Shown: positions 14,901 to 23,438 of the stretch, piece by piece
Numbering within the stretch: position 1 is the first letter of the stretch
Layout: every line of letters begins with the position of its first letter
Source: Nanobdellota archaeon
GTDB taxonomy: Archaea; Nanobdellota; Nanobdellia; Woesearchaeales; GW2011-AR15
Length of the DNA stretch: 30,724 bases
Direction: 5' to 3'
NCBI GenBank assembly: GCA_018815145.1
Contig: JAHIYL010000094.1
Location: 1 to 30,724, forward strand
Made by a program: the position numbers and the translations under genes
Notes under the pieces: model-generated
Seen by the model: the letters and a program-made list of their open reading frames with translations, nothing else
Database searches by the model: none
Told to the model about the DNA's origin: nothing

Positions 14901-17639
14901 GGCAAAATCGCATTCTTCCAGAGATTCCTGCAAGATACCATCGCCGCAGAAAGTGCAGTCATATGTCTCACCATAGGTCGCTGTGTCTCGGCAACCAGTC
15001 TCATATCCCCCATCAATGCAAGAGGATGCTGTACATGCATAATCACAAGTACCATCATATTCCGGTTGGTAAATGCCATCACCGCAATAGAAGCATTCAT
15101 CCTCTGCCATGCATCTGCAGTCACTTCCGCATTCTCCGGGGAGCCCTTCGGGTGTAGCACAATCATATCCAATAGGGCCTATCCATTCATAGAGATACTT
15201 GCACTCATTAACATTTGGATCCCAGCACATACCGAGGTTCTCATTGCAGTCAAAGCAAGCAGCCCTGTTTTCCATTTCATCTTCACTGCTATAACATGCT
15301 ATTGGTTCACAGAGATTGTATTCACATACCTCATTTGCTGAATCATACACTCCATCTCCACAATAAAAACTCGGTGGATTGCTGTCACACTGGCAGTCTG
15401 TTCCACAATCATATTCCTGATCTCCAACCTTGCATTTATTTCCCGGATATGGTGCATTATAATCACAACCTTCCTCACCATTCACAATACCATCACCACA
15501 CCATTGGCACACTGATCCAAGGCAGCTGGTATATTCAAGACTTAGCTTCATGCAGCCAATGAACTCATGGCAACTTCCTGCATTCCATGTGAGTATTATC
15601 AAGTGCACACCGCCAATATCATTAATATCACCAACAGAATTTATGTATGGAAGAAGATTGCATGTATCACTCTCTATTGGCCCCTGTGTAAGACTTTCCC
15701 ATGAACAGCCTTCTACTCTGACAGCTTTCTCATGGACATCATTTAAGGTATCAACTGAACCTGGTATGACCTGCAGCCATATTTCAGCAGCAGCATCATA
15801 CTCTTCATGAGTTATATCTACTTCAAGCTTTGAAAGTGCAGTTGAATCAATTAAGTCAAGAATATTCAAGTCATCAGTATAGCTGTCACTGTACCACCAT
15901 GCATGCACAATCCGCGGATCATTGCTTGAATAGGTGCTGACATCAAAATCTGCCCAACCATTGTTTGAACCGGCATTTGGTTTTGAAGATGATGCTGACT
16001 CGCATGTCCCGAAGAGAGCATTGCATTCTTCCTGTGTGCTGCATTTTTCAGATGCAGGTATATCCGGACCGCTGATTTCTGAAGGAGCTGGCGGATTCAC
16101 AGCCACCTTTTCAACATCTTCATATATAAAGCCTTCATCCACATTTGTATCACAGGATTCTGAATTTGTATTCTCACAATCACAGTTGATTCCATTGTTA
16201 TTAGAATCAGGATCAACCATGCAGTCAGTCGTCTCTGTTGAAATGCTGCATGCCTTGTATGCAACACATTCAAGATTTGCATCAATTTCTGTGCAGATGT
16301 TCCTGCATCCACCATTGACACACTGATTTGCGCCTGTACACCTGGCATCATAAGGATAACCTATGCACAAAAGGCAGTCTCCGTCATTATCAACCTGGTC
16401 ACACACTTCAGGTGGCATTTCAGGCGGAATAACAGTAAGTTTTGCACTGCCTTTGCAGCTTGCTGCTTCGCCAGCATCAACAATCAGAAAGTACAATTCA
16501 TTACCTAAATTTGCAGGTATCTGAAGGCTTTCAAACAGATAATCCCCAACAAAGTTATAGTCACCGATGACCTCATCAACCAGAACAGCAATCTGATTCT
16601 GGTTTCCATCAACAAGCGTGATGATAACCCTTGTCTCATCACGAGCCTTATCACCGCAACAAGAAAGATCAGAAAGTACTACATCAAAATAATCTCCTGG
16701 CATCAATGTGTCTGACACTGTATTGATATTCACATCTCCAAGTCCTTCCGGATGCACAGTTATTGACCCTGATTCTCCTTCAGGATTATCCATCCAGACT
16801 GCACCTGCCTTTATCATTGCATCAAGCATCGGAGATATTGCCGGGCAGTTGTTTCCACTGCATGAGACTGTAGGATTCCACTGGCATAAATGGTTATCAT
16901 AGCATGCATTTGATCTCCAACCCCTGGAATTATACCTTGCACTAGGATCTTCAAAAGGAACATATGACGATTCATCTCCCCTATACAGCATCATTTCAGT
17001 ATAACCATAGGCTTCGCTGCCTGTATTGGTCACCTTGAATGAATCATCAAGCCAATCAGTCCCCTCTATTGAACCGGGCACTTTTGTGCAATATCCTGAA
17101 CTCTGGCATGCTGAATCTCCCTGATAAATAGTATAAGCAAGCCAATATAAGAATGTCGAATGAAAATTGTAAGTCATCGGTGATGAGATAAGGCTCCTGT
17201 CAAAAGATATCTTCATATTCCTCTTCGGTGCATCAGAGGACACCTGATTTTTTCCGATATTGTTCAATCCTCCTGTCACCACAAGAGATGCTTCCTCACA
17301 GGTTTTTGACCCGCAATTATCCACCTCAAAATTGTCTCCCTGGTCATAGATCTTTATTGCTGGATATGTATCTCCTATAGGATAAGGCGGGACATCATTT
17401 CCGCATGCATATGAAATCTTATCAATAGATATCTCAACATCGCCGCATACATCTCCTGCATCATACACTATAGTAGGGTATTCAAAAAACCTGGTGCTTC
17501 CGCTGCCGTCCCAGCCAAAATAAAGTGAATATCTTGCTTCGTTATCAGGATCTCTGATTAGTTTTGCAGCTAAGACACCTGTACTAAGTACGAAAATCAG
17601 TAATATTGACAATAGGAAAATTTTATTTGGCTTATTCAT
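11952..17639 (-). CDS. Giant secreted cysteine-rich protein with PQQ-type beta-propeller and C-terminal dockerin-like module
   Basis: 1895 aa. Signal peptide 1-24 (STGVLA). Residues 25-400 are beta-rich with scattered disulfide candidates. MopE-like and cysteine-rich stretches follow at 410-550. A beta-sandwich-like segment at 560-705 resembles parts of two neighbouring proteins. Four 'CGDG..' disulfide repeats start at 714, 760, 852 and 898. A PQQ/BamB-like propeller spans about 1190-1490 and resumes at 1695-1790 (blades with LKAWNKQTGNMKW, IKAYYVEDGTLIWE, LLGFDQATG). It is interrupted by a cysteine-rich insertion. Residues 1841-1882 form a dockerin-like pair: D1841/D1843/D1845/E1849/D1852 and D1871/N1873/D1875/T1879/D1882, followed by CNSFFGQTC. 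Such propellers usually act as binding scaffolds; no PQQ enzyme active site was identified. Its start overlaps the Ig-like gene's stop by 4 nt (ATGA), so translation is coupled. Confidence 0.8.
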   Translation of the reverse strand: MNKPNKIFLLSILLIFVLSTGVLAAKLIRDPDNEARYSLYFGWDGSGSTRFFEYPTIVYDAGDVCGDVEISIDKISYACGNDVPPYPIGDTYPAIKIYDQGDNFEVDNCGSKTCEEASLVVTGGLNNIGKNQVSSDAPKRNMKISFDRSLISSPMTYNFHSTFLYWLAYTIYQGDSACQSSGYCTKVPGSIEGTDWLDDSFKVTNTGSEAYGYTEMMLYRGDESSYVPFEDPSARYNSRGWRSNACYDNHLCQWNPTVSCSGNNCPAISPMLDAMIKAGAVWMDNPEGESGSITVHPEGLGDVNINTVSDTLMPGDYFDVVLSDLSCCGDKARDETRVIITLVDGNQNQIAVLVDEVIGDYNFVGDYLFESLQIPANLGNELYFLIVDAGEAASCKGSAKLTVIPPEMPPEVCDQVDNDGDCLLCIGYPYDARCTGANQCVNGGCRNICTEIDANLECVAYKACSISTETTDCMVDPDSNNNGINCDCENTNSESCDTNVDEGFIYEDVEKVAVNPPAPSEISGPDIPASEKCSTQEECNALFGTCESASSSKPNAGSNNGWADFDVSTYSSNDPRIVHAWWYSDSYTDDLNILDLIDSTALSKLEVDITHEEYDAAAEIWLQVIPGSVDTLNDVHEKAVRVEGCSWESLTQGPIESDTCNLLPYINSVGDINDIGGVHLIILTWNAGSCHEFIGCMKLSLEYTSCLGSVCQWCGDGIVNGEEGCDYNAPYPGNKCKVGDQEYDCGTDCQCDSNPPSFYCGDGVYDSANEVCEYNLCEPIACYSSEDEMENRAACFDCNENLGMCWDPNVNECKYLYEWIGPIGYDCATPEGLPGECGSDCRCMAEDECFYCGDGIYQPEYDGTCDYACTASSCIDGGYETGCRDTATYGETYDCTFCGDGILQESLEECDFAIECVGDCDITDSSTWPDGFSPDCGNDCVIMKECYCDQTCYTSSNEGNFCWWGSSMCYGGPDICPEPNYACPDTTVITGSDESMPTTGQIDYHPLRADEIPDDCDGASFIEVDTDDGNDHTIQLNWYMADLINPPNIGDGLYRLYIDGEYILHETDVEMIELSKDCGISWVPICVGSACDNMKEQIVPFDIDLMPYYYSVNDVECISLRFTFDKYATTVAQVQCDDEFIKSGVCAKAFVEYVNCIPPKVDSYSEIFCVELTVAGVECVIDDDECSPEKTDWSMWQHDSNLKGYNSYVGMSSLTSLPIWSEFVYNDLFTSPIVYSDTVFTLAYNGELKAWNKQTGNMKWVEQVSSESEGILTPAASENLVYAVVGNTIKAYYVEDGTLIWETTVDRGDDSKQGVTTGGLLVAKDKLLVSSNSGDGLIVFNKYTGALMFRLGGATTSVPAYDLGSNLIINTAGETLIQAVTPERERVKWSLDTNILQTSEDYSMTPVIEDGRIYYPVYNGGGLLVLDTAGKILSYPKNTGKSNGMALAKKDDDLFYLEREAVQAGEPEWKGILVLNKVRIEDYEQDNNGGWPIKNNIDDTTTRGVCAEGELFTGVSIDLLRSSVAGCDSISKWRERECAKAASQYCQNIGYGAGIVTGTGSSTMDVYCVDGEPQVFRISDLKQYNPGCKFTSDATQVSCLSAYRSYCRTIGLNAGLPVDWDGEETITVVCTNAKYEDISSSACNDVNSESCFDFVMNECAQVNGPTIFGAVSDWKTPLLDPATDQDYFENIGTGTDPVYEYRGSVVASYPVLSDNLLFITIFMEDVAGKLLGFDQATGARVYEYSFYPKTSAISSELYDNVPAIDGAGNVYLFGDYGKLYAFAPVNPQSLCEEEELYVIACNSDADCSDEDPCNGVETCINNECVAGTPIDCTAATCEDCDMDDDMVVETVDLNEIATAISSQSTDLDRFDMNGDGYLTQDDWDHCNSFFGQTCT

Positions 17640-19474
17640 TTTTTTTTGCTCTTGGATTTTGTTGATTTTGCCTTTTTCTTGGACGCTTTTTTCTTTGCCT
17701 GTTTTGGTTTTGGCATCTGGTCAGCTGGTTTCACAGCAGGTTTCTCTGCTGACGCAACTGACACTGAAGATTTTTCCGGCATACTTCTTTTTTCACTTGG
17801 TTTTGGCTCTTTTTTCTTTGGTTTGAGAGAATAAAACAGGACCACAATCATCACAATGATGATCAATATATACAAAAGCATGACAAAATTTGACTTCTGG
17901 ACAGCCTCTGCTTTTTTCAGCTCAACAACCTTTTCCGCTTCCATGCCGTTGCTTGAAAAAATAAACTTATACGTGCCTGGTTCTATTACATCATCAATCT
18001 TGAGAGTATCATAGAAATCATAGACTCCTGCTTCTTCACCTGTCTCCAATTGAACAACTCTTACATTGACCTTTGAATCTTTGACAGCATTGCCTTTTGA
18101 ATCAAGTACCTCTGCCTTAATAATGATGCTCTCATCCAAAACAAGTGTCTTTTCTGTTTCCTTTGCATCAGGATTCTGTTCATTGGTTATGACTATGCTA
18201 AATTGGTTTTCAGCAGGTTTTGCCCTATCTATGAACAGCTCCGGCAGCACCTTGACAGAAAATTTATCAACAAGTTTTCCAGATTTATCATACACTTCTG
18301 CTGTAATCGTAAATTCATCTGTCGCAACCTTGCCGACTTCGGGAAAATCATAAGTCTTTTCAAATACATTGTTTTGCCAGAAAACACCATCTGAAAATTT
18401 TTTCAGGACATTTGGGGTCTCACCTGAGATGCTGATCTGAAGATTTCCTTCAAACTCACTCAACCCGTCAGGAGAACCGGACACAACCACAGTCACTCTG
18501 CCATCTTGAGACAAATCAACACCTGCGGGATAAAGCTCTCTGATCCTTGCAGCCGGACCTTCAACAACCATCCTTCCTCTATACAATGAATAAGTATCAT
18601 CAGAGTCCTTGACTTTCTCAGAATTAAATGTCCTTTCATCAAATACTTCTATCCTCAATGCATACGCTCCTGCTTTTTTCGGGACCGGAATATCCAGTTC
18701 AATCATTTTTTCTTCAAATCCTGTCAAAATGAAATCTTCTCGGATATATCCTATAAAATTGCCTTTATCCATTGCAAGTGTCTGGTCTTCAGGAAGGATT
18801 TCCCATAGGACATAAGGCTCTTCTGTGTCATCCCATTCATAGACACCGTATATCAATACAAGATTTCTTTGTTCAGAACCATAATTTTTCACTCCAACCT
18901 GTGTTCTTGCTGTCCCGCCGGGACTAACTATAGGACCATATACTCCCATTATGCATTCTTCAGCATAATCATTATACATATTTTTTCCGCAGACTAGTGT
19001 CTTTTCCCTGACAATCCGCACATCCCTGAATGGATTGTTGGAGATCTTCAGGTCAGTTGACTTAGCACCGCTCAATATGAAAGGATGTCCGACATAGTCT
19101 GTCCTTTCAGATTTAAAATATACATCAAACCTATATCCTCCCTGCCTGAGATAATCAGGTATGAAAAAATCATATTTAAGATTCTTGGACTCGCCCGGCA
19201 ACAGGTTTATATCCCTGAAAACTTTCTCTCTGACAATATTCTCATTAGCCGCATCAACAAACACGAGATCAACAACCAAATATCCACCCAGAATAGGATA
19301 GGATTCACTGTTCTGTACTGTCACTAATATATCTGCTCTTTCTCCGCCAGTATAATCATCCTTGCCTGTTGCCAGAGAATTTATGAATATTGACGGAACA
19401 TCCACTCCAAATGCTGATATTGCTGTTATGACCAGAAAAAATAATGCCAATGTTGTTAGTTTGTGTGTTTTCAT
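17636..19474 (-). CDS. Membrane-anchored Ig-like surface protein with Lys-rich cytoplasmic tail
   Basis: 612 aa. Signal peptide about 1-22. Residues 25-520 are a chain of beta-sandwich, CARDB/Ig-like domains: 'YTGGERADILVTVQNSES' and 'GGTARTQVGVKNYGS' are typical openings, and PDAKETEKTLVLDESIIIKA begins a further one. One transmembrane helix follows at about 529-549 (FVMLLYILIIIVMIVVLFY). The last 60 residues are Lys/Pro/Ser-rich and end in KKKASKKKAKSTKSKSKKK, predicted to be cytoplasmic. It probably anchors or scaffolds extracellular partners at the membrane; there are no catalytic residues. It follows the Hint gene by 28 nt and overlaps the PQQ/dockerin gene by ATGA, so it may be the membrane receptor for that secreted protein (inference). 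The gene contains very few cysteines, unlike its neighbours. Confidence 0.75.
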   Translation of the reverse strand: MKTHKLTTLALFFLVITAISAFGVDVPSIFINSLATGKDDYTGGERADILVTVQNSESYPILGGYLVVDLVFVDAANENIVREKVFRDINLLPGESKNLKYDFFIPDYLRQGGYRFDVYFKSERTDYVGHPFILSGAKSTDLKISNNPFRDVRIVREKTLVCGKNMYNDYAEECIMGVYGPIVSPGGTARTQVGVKNYGSEQRNLVLIYGVYEWDDTEEPYVLWEILPEDQTLAMDKGNFIGYIREDFILTGFEEKMIELDIPVPKKAGAYALRIEVFDERTFNSEKVKDSDDTYSLYRGRMVVEGPAARIRELYPAGVDLSQDGRVTVVVSGSPDGLSEFEGNLQISISGETPNVLKKFSDGVFWQNNVFEKTYDFPEVGKVATDEFTITAEVYDKSGKLVDKFSVKVLPELFIDRAKPAENQFSIVITNEQNPDAKETEKTLVLDESIIIKAEVLDSKGNAVKDSKVNVRVVQLETGEEAGVYDFYDTLKIDDVIEPGTYKFIFSSNGMEAEKVVELKKAEAVQKSNFVMLLYILIIIVMIVVLFYSLKPKKKEPKPSEKRSMPEKSSVSVASAEKPAVKPADQMPKPKQAKKKASKKKAKSTKSKSKKK

Positions 19475-19502
19475 TTTTTGTTATTCGGAAATCCTTGTTA
19501 AG

Positions 19503-22500
19503 CTAATTATTCGGTACCAATCCCTCATCATATACAACAAGTCTCAGAGAGACATCATCATTGCCGGGGATGTTGTTTTGTACATATTGCACTATCTCTT
19601 GAGGAAGAGAACAGGTCTCTCTCAGTCTGACTGTAGATGAATACGGACCGCATCCATCAACAGGTTCCCAACTGCCTGTATCCGGATTGTACCATTCAAG
19701 ATATATTATTGAAAAAGTATTTTTATAAGTAATTGAAAACTCAAGGGAATTAAAAAACAGAATTTCATCAATCCCTCCTGAAAATAATCCTTCTGTCACG
19801 TCACTCCAGTCAATGTATATGTATTTGGGAAACCCACTCATCAAAACACTTGATGAATCCAGGCAGTCTTCCAGTTCAGCAGTGATATCTGTACCCTGGC
19901 CATTGGAAGGCGGCTGTGGATAATCCACTTCAGATAATATCCCTCTGTCAAGAATTTTTATGTCCATTACTAAATTCCATGTGTATCCTTCATCAACACC
20001 ATCATCACATATCACTAAACCCGCAGGCGTTGTTGCAGGGCTGCAGGTAGGGCAGCAGGCTGCCTCTTGACCATAGATACAGCAGTCGCAATTCACACCA
20101 TTGCCATTTGAATCTATATCAAGGTTCCAGATTGAATAGCCGCCATCATTGTAGCAGAGCTGGCCATAATAGGTCAAATCCGGATCATCAGAATGCTGAG
20201 CACAATGATTGCAGTTATTGTTATCATCCTCAATATTACATATCTCAGCGCCGCATTTACATTCATCAGTGCTTCCAGATATATATATTGGCTGGATGCA
20301 TGATCCCGGACAGGTATTGTAGTACGGGTCACCTGTCAACGGTGTGTACCATTGATAGTCCGGCTCTCTTGAATCATCACATTGCTCGCCATTCTCCGGC
20401 TGCAAAATACCATCTCCGCATGCTGTGCAATCGCTTCTGCAGCCGGGATTGAATCCATCCGGCCATGTACTTGAATCACTGACACTGCAGCTGCCTGTGC
20501 ATTGAATTTCCGGATCACAGAATTCGTATTCCTCCTGATAACTGCCGTCTCCGCAAAAAGTGCAATCATTACGGCACTCACCAGGTCCAATAATGCCATC
20601 ACTATTCTCATCCCAGTCATTCAGTCCGCCCCGATCACAAGTTTCAACATTTATCTGTAATACATTATCTCCACAGAAAGTGCATGCGTCTTCCCCAAAG
20701 GATTTCTGCCTGCAGCAATTTGGATTATAAGGTTCTTCATTGCAATTGACCCCGGGAGGGTTGTTCGCTTGATCGTCAGCTAAATAATCGCAAGTCTCAT
20801 CATGTTCTGGCTGCAAATACGTATCGCCGCAGAATGTGCAGTCAGACCTGCATTGGTCAATGTCCCAATTCGGCTCGTCTATCTCATTGCCGTCATCGCA
20901 GTATTCATCATACTGGGGCTGCAAAACTGAATCACCGCAAAATGTGCAGTCAATCCTGCACTGCGCTGAATCTGTGTTCGGCTCACTAACTGTATTGCCG
21001 TCATCACAATATTCACCGTCATTCAATAGGCTGTCCCCGCAGCAGGTGCATGCATCTGCACCAAATGAATCATCCCTGCACTCCTGACCATTTGTTTCAC
21101 AAATAGTGCCTGTATAAGGATTATTATCCATATATATGGATGGGTTTGCAGCATATTCGCATGCCATATCTGTAACATAGCTCCAAGCACCATCTCCGCA
21201 AAAAGGCAGATTACATTTGTTACCGCATGCATCAGTATCATCTGTATTGCCATCATCACACTGTTCCCCTGATTGGACAATCCCGTCCCCGCAGCAGGTG
21301 CAGTCAGACCTGCAGCCATTGCCATTGTCCCGGCAGGCATTTGCAGCTCCATTAGGGTTCCATATCGGACCCACATATTCGCATGATCTGTCAGTTGATG
21401 ACTGCCAAATACCGTCACCGCATCTTGGCGGGGGTGGCGGCGGCGGTTCTTCTCCCTTGTTGTGAACCAATATTCCTTCTGCAAAGAATGTTCCTGACCC
21501 AGCGACATCCTTAAGATTGTATGTCTGTACTTCTCCTTCGATATATTCAATATCAACAATGCCCATCCAACTGCCAGTCAATTTCTGCACTTCATATCCT
21601 GGCTGGATACTCTTTACATATAGACCAGCATCCATGAATGTTGCGACAGGATCCATAGAACCCCATCCTTCATAATTTTCACTCCTTATATAGATTGGGT
21701 GCTCATCCGTTACCTTAAGTTCTGTTCCATCCTCAAGCAATACATGATAATATCCCTCTCTCACTGGAGACTCCAATTCCAGGACTTCAGAAGCAGTATA
21801 TTCTCCAGTTATCTCATTATATGCCCTGATATAGTCTCCAACTTCAATATCCTCTATTGGCACAGATGTACCATCATCAAGCGTAACTCCGGTCCCAGGT
21901 AGAAAACAACACTTATTGTGCACCAAGACACCTCCTGCAAAAAAAGTATTGGTTTTTGAAACTCTCTTCAAGTTAAAGGTTTGGACATTTTCATCAACAC
22001 GGATAATATCTACTATTCTTACAAATTTTCCATCTTTATTAAACATCAAATCTCCAACATAATAGTGCTCTGCAAGTATTCCAGTCTCCTCATAAGTCGC
22101 CTGAGGATTCAGGCTTGCCCAACCCTCATAGCCATCACGCACAACATACATCGGATGATTATCTGTCACATCAACTTCTGTGCCGTCTTCAAATTTCACA
22201 ATAAAATAGTATGTCCTAGGCGTTTCACTAACTTCCAATACCTCGTTGACAACATATTCATTTCTCTCTGTGTTATAACCCACTACCATTTCACCAATTT
22301 CAATATTCTCAATAGGTTTTGTTGTTCCATCAGCCATCTCAACCAATGTCCCTGGAAGAAAGCAACCTTTGTTGTGTACCAAGACACCTCCTGCAAAAAA
22401 GGTGTTTGTCCTTGACACTCTTTTCAGGTTATAGGTCTCAACATCATCATCAACACGGATGATATCAACTATCTTGATATATTGTCCAACATTATTAAAC

Positions 22501-23438
22501 ATCATATCTCCTATATAATAGTGTTCTACCGGCATCCCTGTCTCATCATACGTCATCTGTGGATTCAGACTTGCCCATCCCTCATAATCATCTCTTTTGA
22601 CATACATAGGATGATTGTCTGTGACCCTGACTTCTGTGTCATCATCAAATTTGACAACAAAATAATAATCTCTTGGAGTCACACTGACTTCCAATACTTC
22701 ATTGATTACATATTCTCCTGTATTCTCATCATATCCAAATATCTTGTCACCAACCATGACTGTCTCAATTGCTTTGGTTGAACCATCTGCCATCTCAACC
22801 AATGTCCCTGGAAGAAAGCAACCTGCCTTGTTGTGGACTAAGACGCCTGCTGCATAATATGTATTATAATTTCCAACATCTAATAAGTTGTATGTTATGA
22901 CCTCACCATAATTCTCTTCAATAGAAAAGACCTCAACCAAATCAGAATTAACATCCTTAAAATGTTGACCCACTTTAAGCTGTGCTGGCTTCCATCCGTG
23001 CCTGTCCATTGTCATCTGAGGACTTATTGCTGCCCATCCCTCTTCGACTGTCCAGAACGGATGTTCAGAAGTTACTTCAATATATTCATTAACAATATAC
23101 ATATCATCATGAGGACCTGACCATGTTCCACCAATCTCAACTGCAACCTGGACATCATTTTCCACATCATAAGAAAGCACTTCATCCCCAACCTGGATGT
23201 CCTCAATATTTTTTGTGGTACCATCTGCCAAAGTGATCTCTGTACCTGCTGTAAAACAACTGCATACAGTGTTTGTGCATGTACAGTCACCACCGCAATC
23301 AGGATAACCACAACAAGGTCCATTCGGACATTTGCAGGAACACCCTGCTTCAACCACTGAACTCAACATCAAAGATAGAATCACACTAATTAGAATGATA
23401 ACATAAATTCTCTTTTTGTTAATTTGTGCATACATCAT
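19503..23438 (-). CDS. Secreted protein with four tandem Hint (intein-like) domains and nine cysteine-rich repeats
   Basis: 1311 aa. Signal peptide about 1-31, then a short cysteine-rich segment (33-60). Four Hint domains follow at C61-N203, C207-N356, C359-N508 and C511-N660. Each keeps the expected catalytic set: Cys1 (CFTAGT or CFLPGT), block B TxxH (TSEH126, TDNH276, TDNH428, TDEH580) and a terminal VHN. None has room for a homing endonuclease. Linkers between them are only 2-3 residues. The residue after Asn is Lys, not Cys/Ser/Thr, as in bacterial intein-like or PT-HINT domains, so peptide cleavage or non-canonical splicing is more likely than classical splicing. After a proline tract (665-671) come nine 'CGD(G/S/T/N)' disulfide repeats at 673-1050 and a final beta-rich domain at about 1150-1311. 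The start overlaps the upstream gene's stop by ATGA. Confidence 0.88.
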   Translation of the reverse strand: MMYAQINKKRIYVIILISVILSLMLSSVVEAGCSCKCPNGPCCGYPDCGGDCTCTNTVCSCFTAGTEITLADGTTKNIEDIQVGDEVLSYDVENDVQVAVEIGGTWSGPHDDMYIVNEYIEVTSEHPFWTVEEGWAAISPQMTMDRHGWKPAQLKVGQHFKDVNSDLVEVFSIEENYGEVITYNLLDVGNYNTYYAAGVLVHNKAGCFLPGTLVEMADGSTKAIETVMVGDKIFGYDENTGEYVINEVLEVSVTPRDYYFVVKFDDDTEVRVTDNHPMYVKRDDYEGWASLNPQMTYDETGMPVEHYYIGDMMFNNVGQYIKIVDIIRVDDDVETYNLKRVSRTNTFFAGGVLVHNKGCFLPGTLVEMADGTTKPIENIEIGEMVVGYNTERNEYVVNEVLEVSETPRTYYFIVKFEDGTEVDVTDNHPMYVVRDGYEGWASLNPQATYEETGILAEHYYVGDLMFNKDGKFVRIVDIIRVDENVQTFNLKRVSKTNTFFAGGVLVHNKCCFLPGTGVTLDDGTSVPIEDIEVGDYIRAYNEITGEYTASEVLELESPVREGYYHVLLEDGTELKVTDEHPIYIRSENYEGWGSMDPVATFMDAGLYVKSIQPGYEVQKLTGSWMGIVDIEYIEGEVQTYNLKDVAGSGTFFAEGILVHNKGEEPPPPPPPRCGDGIWQSSTDRSCEYVGPIWNPNGAANACRDNGNGCRSDCTCCGDGIVQSGEQCDDGNTDDTDACGNKCNLPFCGDGAWSYVTDMACEYAANPSIYMDNNPYTGTICETNGQECRDDSFGADACTCCGDSLLNDGEYCDDGNTVSEPNTDSAQCRIDCTFCGDSVLQPQYDEYCDDGNEIDEPNWDIDQCRSDCTFCGDTYLQPEHDETCDYLADDQANNPPGVNCNEEPYNPNCCRQKSFGEDACTFCGDNVLQINVETCDRGGLNDWDENSDGIIGPGECRNDCTFCGDGSYQEEYEFCDPEIQCTGSCSVSDSSTWPDGFNPGCRSDCTACGDGILQPENGEQCDDSREPDYQWYTPLTGDPYYNTCPGSCIQPIYISGSTDECKCGAEICNIEDDNNNCNHCAQHSDDPDLTYYGQLCYNDGGYSIWNLDIDSNGNGVNCDCCIYGQEAACCPTCSPATTPAGLVICDDGVDEGYTWNLVMDIKILDRGILSEVDYPQPPSNGQGTDITAELEDCLDSSSVLMSGFPKYIYIDWSDVTEGLFSGGIDEILFFNSLEFSITYKNTFSIIYLEWYNPDTGSWEPVDGCGPYSSTVRLRETCSLPQEIVQYVQNNIPGNDDVSLRLVVYDEGLVPNN
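21459..22820 (-). repeat. Tandem Hint-domain coding repeats, 456-bp period
   Basis: Hint 2, 3 and 4 begin at 22820, 22364 and 21908, exactly 456 bp (152 codons) apart. A more divergent first copy begins at 23258, 438 bp earlier. Copies 2 and 3 remain close at DNA level, for example the shared segment around 22331 and 22787. Each copy encodes Cys1, TxxH and a terminal His-Asn. Confidence 0.9.

Noticed and set aside
19503..21458. Polymorphic-toxin interpretation of the Hint protein
   Set aside because: The sequence after the Hint domains is a run of disulfide repeats and a beta-rich domain, with no toxin motif, and no small immunity gene follows.
21981..22415. 144-codon plus-strand frame opposite the Hint domains
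   Set aside because: It recurs in register with the 456-bp repeat, which follows from the coding repeat on the minus strand, and has Ile/Phe/His-rich composition with no domain.
21459..23258. Canonical self-splicing inteins
   Set aside because: The residue after each terminal Asn is Lys, not Cys/Ser/Thr, there is no homing endonuclease, and the host protein is not a typical intein host. Intein-like Hint domains fit better.
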